Positions 11,079-12,092 of a stretch of 12,092 nucleotides of DNA are shown piece by piece. Numbering within the stretch: the stretch's first letter is position 1; every line of letters starts with the position of its first letter. The notes beneath the pieces were generated by a model. The model was not told where the DNA came from. It saw only the letters and a list, made by a program, of their open reading frames with translations, and did no database searches. The DNA comes from Dichotomicrobium sp964466965 (lineage in GTDB: Bacteria; Pseudomonadota; Alphaproteobacteria; Rhizobiales; Rhodomicrobiaceae). Both the position numbers and the translations under genes were made by a program. Where the stretch lies: positions 1 to 12,092 of the forward strand of contig CAYXPZ010000066.1 of assembly GCA_964466965.1 (NCBI GenBank). The letters are read 5' to 3'.

Positions 11079-12092
11079 CGCGTGCGCTTCGCCCCCCTGA
11101 GTTTCGACTTCTTGATGAGCCCTTCGTATTGATGCGCCAGGAGGTGGCTTTGCACCTGCGCCACAGTGTCCATCGTCACACTGACCACAATCAGCAGCGA
11201 GGTTCCGCCGAAGTAAAACGGCACGGCTGCCTGGGACACCAGGATCTCTGGCAGCAGACACACCAGGGCCAAATACCCAGCGCCCACCACCGTGATCCGG
11301 GTGAGAACATAATCGATGTATTCCGCGGTTCGCTCGCCTGGCCGGATGCCGGGGATGAATCCGCCATACTTCTTAAGGTTTTCCGCCGTCTCCTGCGGGT
11401 TGAACACGAGCGCGGTGTAGAAGAAAGCGAAGAACACGATACCGCCGATGTAAAGCGCCAGGTAAAGCGGTTGGCCGCGGCCCAGCAGCGCGGTGATCTG
11501 ATTCAGCCAGTCCGGCCCCTGCCCGGCGCTGAAATTCGCCACCGTGATTGGCAGCAGCAGCAGCGACGAGGCGAAGATCGGCGGGATCACGCCTGCCGTG
11601 TTGAGCTTTAGTGGCAAGTGCGAGCTTTCGCCCTGGAACATGCGGTTGCCAACCTGGCGCTTGGGATACTGGATCAGCAGGCGCCGCTGCGCGCGCTCCA
11701 TGAACACGATGAAAGCGATCACCGCGATCGCCATGACAAACAAGCCGACGATGACGAAAGTGGACAAAGCGCCCTGACGGCCAAGCTCGAGGGTTCCGGC
11801 CAGCGCGCTGGGCAGCTCTGCCACAATGCCGGCGAAAATGATCAACGAAATGCCATTGCCAACCCCGCGCGCTGTGATCTGTTCACCCAGCCACATCAGG
11901 AACAAGGTGCCGCCCACCAGCGTAATCACCGTTGTCGCGCGGAAGAACAGCCCAGGGTCCATCACGATATTGCCCGCGCCTTCCAGGCCCACGGCAATCC
12001 CGTAGCCCTGCAGCGCCGCCAGAATGACCGTCCCGTAGCGGGTGTACTGGTTGATCTGTTTGCGGCCCTGCTCGCACTCTTTATTGAGCTGT
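11075..12092 (-). CDS. secY: Protein translocase subunit SecY, C-terminal part (5' end outside window)
   Basis: The last 338 codons of SecY, the channel subunit of the SecYEG translocon in the inner membrane. The 5' end lies beyond 12092. The reading frame is open to the window edge, so the GTG at 11992 is an internal valine and not a start. The visible part begins in the cytoplasmic segment before TM3 (GRKQINQYTRYGTVILAALQ). It contains FLMWLGEQITARGVGNGISLIIFAG, the cytoplasmic loop FMERAQRRLLIQYPKRQVG with the ribosome/SecA-contact region, and NPQETAENLKKYGGFIPGIRPGERTAEYID, the C5-side loop with the family's invariant arginine area. It ends with HQYEGLIKKSKLRG. TM1-TM2 and the plug are missing only because of the window boundary. 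The stop overlaps the adk start by four bases. Confidence 0.97.
   Translation of the reverse strand, partial: QLNKECEQGRKQINQYTRYGTVILAALQGYGIAVGLEGAGNIVMDPGLFFRATTVITLVGGTLFLMWLGEQITARGVGNGISLIIFAGIVAELPSALAGTLELGRQGALSTFVIVGLFVMAIAVIAFIVFMERAQRRLLIQYPKRQVGNRMFQGESSHLPLKLNTAGVIPPIFASSLLLLPITVANFSAGQGPDWLNQITALLGRGQPLYLALYIGGIVFFAFFYTALVFNPQETAENLKKYGGFIPGIRPGERTAEYIDYVLTRITVVGAGYLALVCLLPEILVSQAAVPFYFGGTSLLIVVSVTMDTVAQVQSHLLAHQYEGLIKKSKLRGAKRTR

Noticed and set aside
11079..11261. N-terminal extension of adk upstream of 11078
   Set aside because: Adenylate kinase homology starts at MNIILIGPPG; the extension overlaps the end of secY out of frame.
11990..11992. GTG as the start of a short SecY
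   Set aside because: The frame continues open upstream to the window edge and the upstream residues match conserved SecY sequence, so this is an internal codon.

Overview
This window is a GC-rich stretch of an alphaproteobacterial chromosome, with every convincing gene on the minus strand, so transcription runs from high to low coordinates. The assignment rests on content and order: the end of the spc operon and the whole alpha operon (secY, adk, rpsM, rpsK, rpoA, rplQ) are followed by an HtrA/Do protease, rarA, crcB, an RluC-type pseudouridine synthase, an ATP12 chaperone and the start of propionyl-CoA carboxylase beta (pccB). ATP12 in bacteria is essentially an alphaproteobacterial (and mitochondrial) trait. 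The genus cannot be told from this sequence.

Layout in transcription order. (1) 12092-10437: 3' part of secY, overlapping adk by 4 nt. (2) 10436-10220: a 217-nt gap with a promoter candidate and a leader of about 140 nt. (3) 10219-7784: rpsM (TTG start), rpsK, rpoA and rplQ. Two of the gaps here hold compact GC-rich hairpins. (4) 7729-4926: htrA and rarA. (5) 4828-4086: a two-gene insert between rarA and crcB. It encodes a Tae4-like peptidoglycan amidase and, overlapping it by 4 nt, a 79-residue protein with two predicted membrane spans. (6) 4041-1909: crcB, rluC-type gene and atp12, tightly packed, with rluC and atp12 overlapping by 4 nt. (7) 1787-294: an unrecognised membrane-anchored protein behind its own promoter-like sequence, then an EamA/DMT transporter. 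(8) 218-1: the first 72 codons of pccB, continuing off the window.

Most of the window is core housekeeping: protein export, nucleotide balance, ribosome and RNA polymerase, envelope proteolysis, replication-fork maintenance, fluoride efflux, rRNA modification, ATP synthase assembly and acyl-CoA carboxylation. The part that stands out is the Tae4-like amidase plus small membrane protein. Tae4 proteins are normally type VI secretion effectors paired with a Tai4 immunity protein. Here there is no T6SS gene and no recognisable Tai4 in view, and the partner looks more like a tiny two-span membrane protein. An unusual effector/immunity pair and an endolysin/holin-like lysis cassette are the two main readings, and the sequence alone does not decide between them. 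No RNA genes, insertion sequences, CRISPR arrays or convincing rho-independent terminators with a T-tract were seen, and no gene-free stretch exceeds 300 bases.
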